From Membranihabitans maritimus (GTDB lineage Bacteria; Bacteroidota; Bacteroidia; Chitinophagales; Saprospiraceae), in contig NZ_JAJSLW010000002.1 of NCBI RefSeq assembly GCF_021729145.1, positions 1-64,000 on the forward strand: DNA of 64,000 nucleotides, given 5' to 3'. The notes under the pieces are model-generated. The model was not told the origin of the DNA and ran no database searches. It saw only the letters and a list, made by a program, of their open reading frames with translations. Positions 63,894 to 64,000 of this stretch are shown in pieces. The translations under genes and the position numbers were made by a program. Within the stretch, counting starts at the first letter, position 1, and each line of letters starts with the position of its first letter.

Positions 63894-64000
63894 ATGGATG
63901 AAAAGAAATCTCAGAATCAGATGAATATAGAAATTTCAGAAGAAATTGCTGATGGTATATATTCCAATCTGGCCATAATTTCCCACTCCAATCAGGAATT
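63894..64000 (+). CDS. DUF3467-family protein, 5' part only
   Basis: The frame runs from ATG 63894 into the right edge (35 codons visible). It reads MDEKKSQNQMNIEISEEI followed by ADGIYSNLAIISHSNQE, a good match to the N-terminus of the small DUF3467 proteins of Bacteroidota. The function is unknown. Confidence 0.85.
   Translation, partial: MDEKKSQNQMNIEISEEIADGIYSNLAIISHSNQE

Noticed and set aside
1-64000. tRNA, rRNA, insertion sequences, prophage
   Set aside because: No cloverleaf-type sequence, rRNA segment, transposase or phage gene was seen on either strand in the gaps I read.

Overview
The window looks like a chromosome segment of a gliding or adhesive member of the Bacteroidota, probably close to the Saprospiria/Chitinophagia side. 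The evidence is GldD and GldE, a type IX secretion (gliding-associated) C-terminal domain, a RagB/SusD-free but RND- and lipoprotein-rich gene set, promoters of the TTTG / TAnnTTTG type, absent or weak Shine-Dalgarno sites, and about 60% AT. The placement below phylum level is inference.

Region by region. 1-11.2 kb is one enormous minus-strand gene for a secreted modular surface protein; its 3' end lies beyond the left edge. It has five ~430-residue lectin/LamG-like units, a DUF11-like stretch, cadherin-like domains, a von Willebrand A domain and a block of almost identical 87-residue repeats. Divergent from it (11.5-15.1 kb) is a propeller-type sensor histidine kinase, facing a NarL-type response regulator that overlaps it tail to tail. 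15.1-16.4 kb is gene-free. 16.4-22.1 kb is a complete RND efflux operon (adaptor, pump, outer-membrane channel). 22.1-24.1 kb is mostly non-coding, with a small XRE regulator and a possible decayed gene. 24.1-26.9 kb is an ECF42-type sigma factor with a DHFR/RibD-like reductase and a DGPF-domain (YCII-related) protein; a candidate ECF42 promoter precedes the reductase.

27-50.4 kb is almost entirely minus-strand housekeeping: an MbnP-like lipoprotein, gldD-gldE-ssb-mutY, an ECF sigma factor, an LptF/G permease, tgt, rodA, a SPOR-like protein, deoC and secA. A plus-strand surface protein interrupts this run. It continues with a hypothetical gene, nadK, a BamA-like barrel, a CBS protein, a TM2/TPR protein, a SpoIIE-type phosphatase, a MazG-like protein, dtd and a degenerate SRAP protein. 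50.4-50.9 kb is an AT-rich gap between divergent genes that carries a cluster of DnaA-box-like sites, and GC skew changes sign near it. 50.9-52.8 kb holds heme A synthase and an alpha/beta hydrolase (plus strand). 53.3-58.0 kb is the thrA-thrB-thrC operon (minus strand); thrC contains two parS-like sites. 58.4-62.8 kb holds ybeY, an RsbW-like kinase and a 1158-residue DUF4175 protein. The window ends with a PspC-like small protein, a small membrane or secreted protein and the first codons of a DUF3467 protein.

The features most worth following up are: the candidate replication origin and parS pair; the ECF42 promoter; the giant repeat protein next to its own two-component pair; a Tgt that has lost all four zinc ligands; an SRAP protein that has lost its catalytic residues; and a BamA-like gene whose signal peptide is in frame but lacks a normal start codon. 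I found no tRNA, rRNA, CRISPR array, insertion sequence or prophage.
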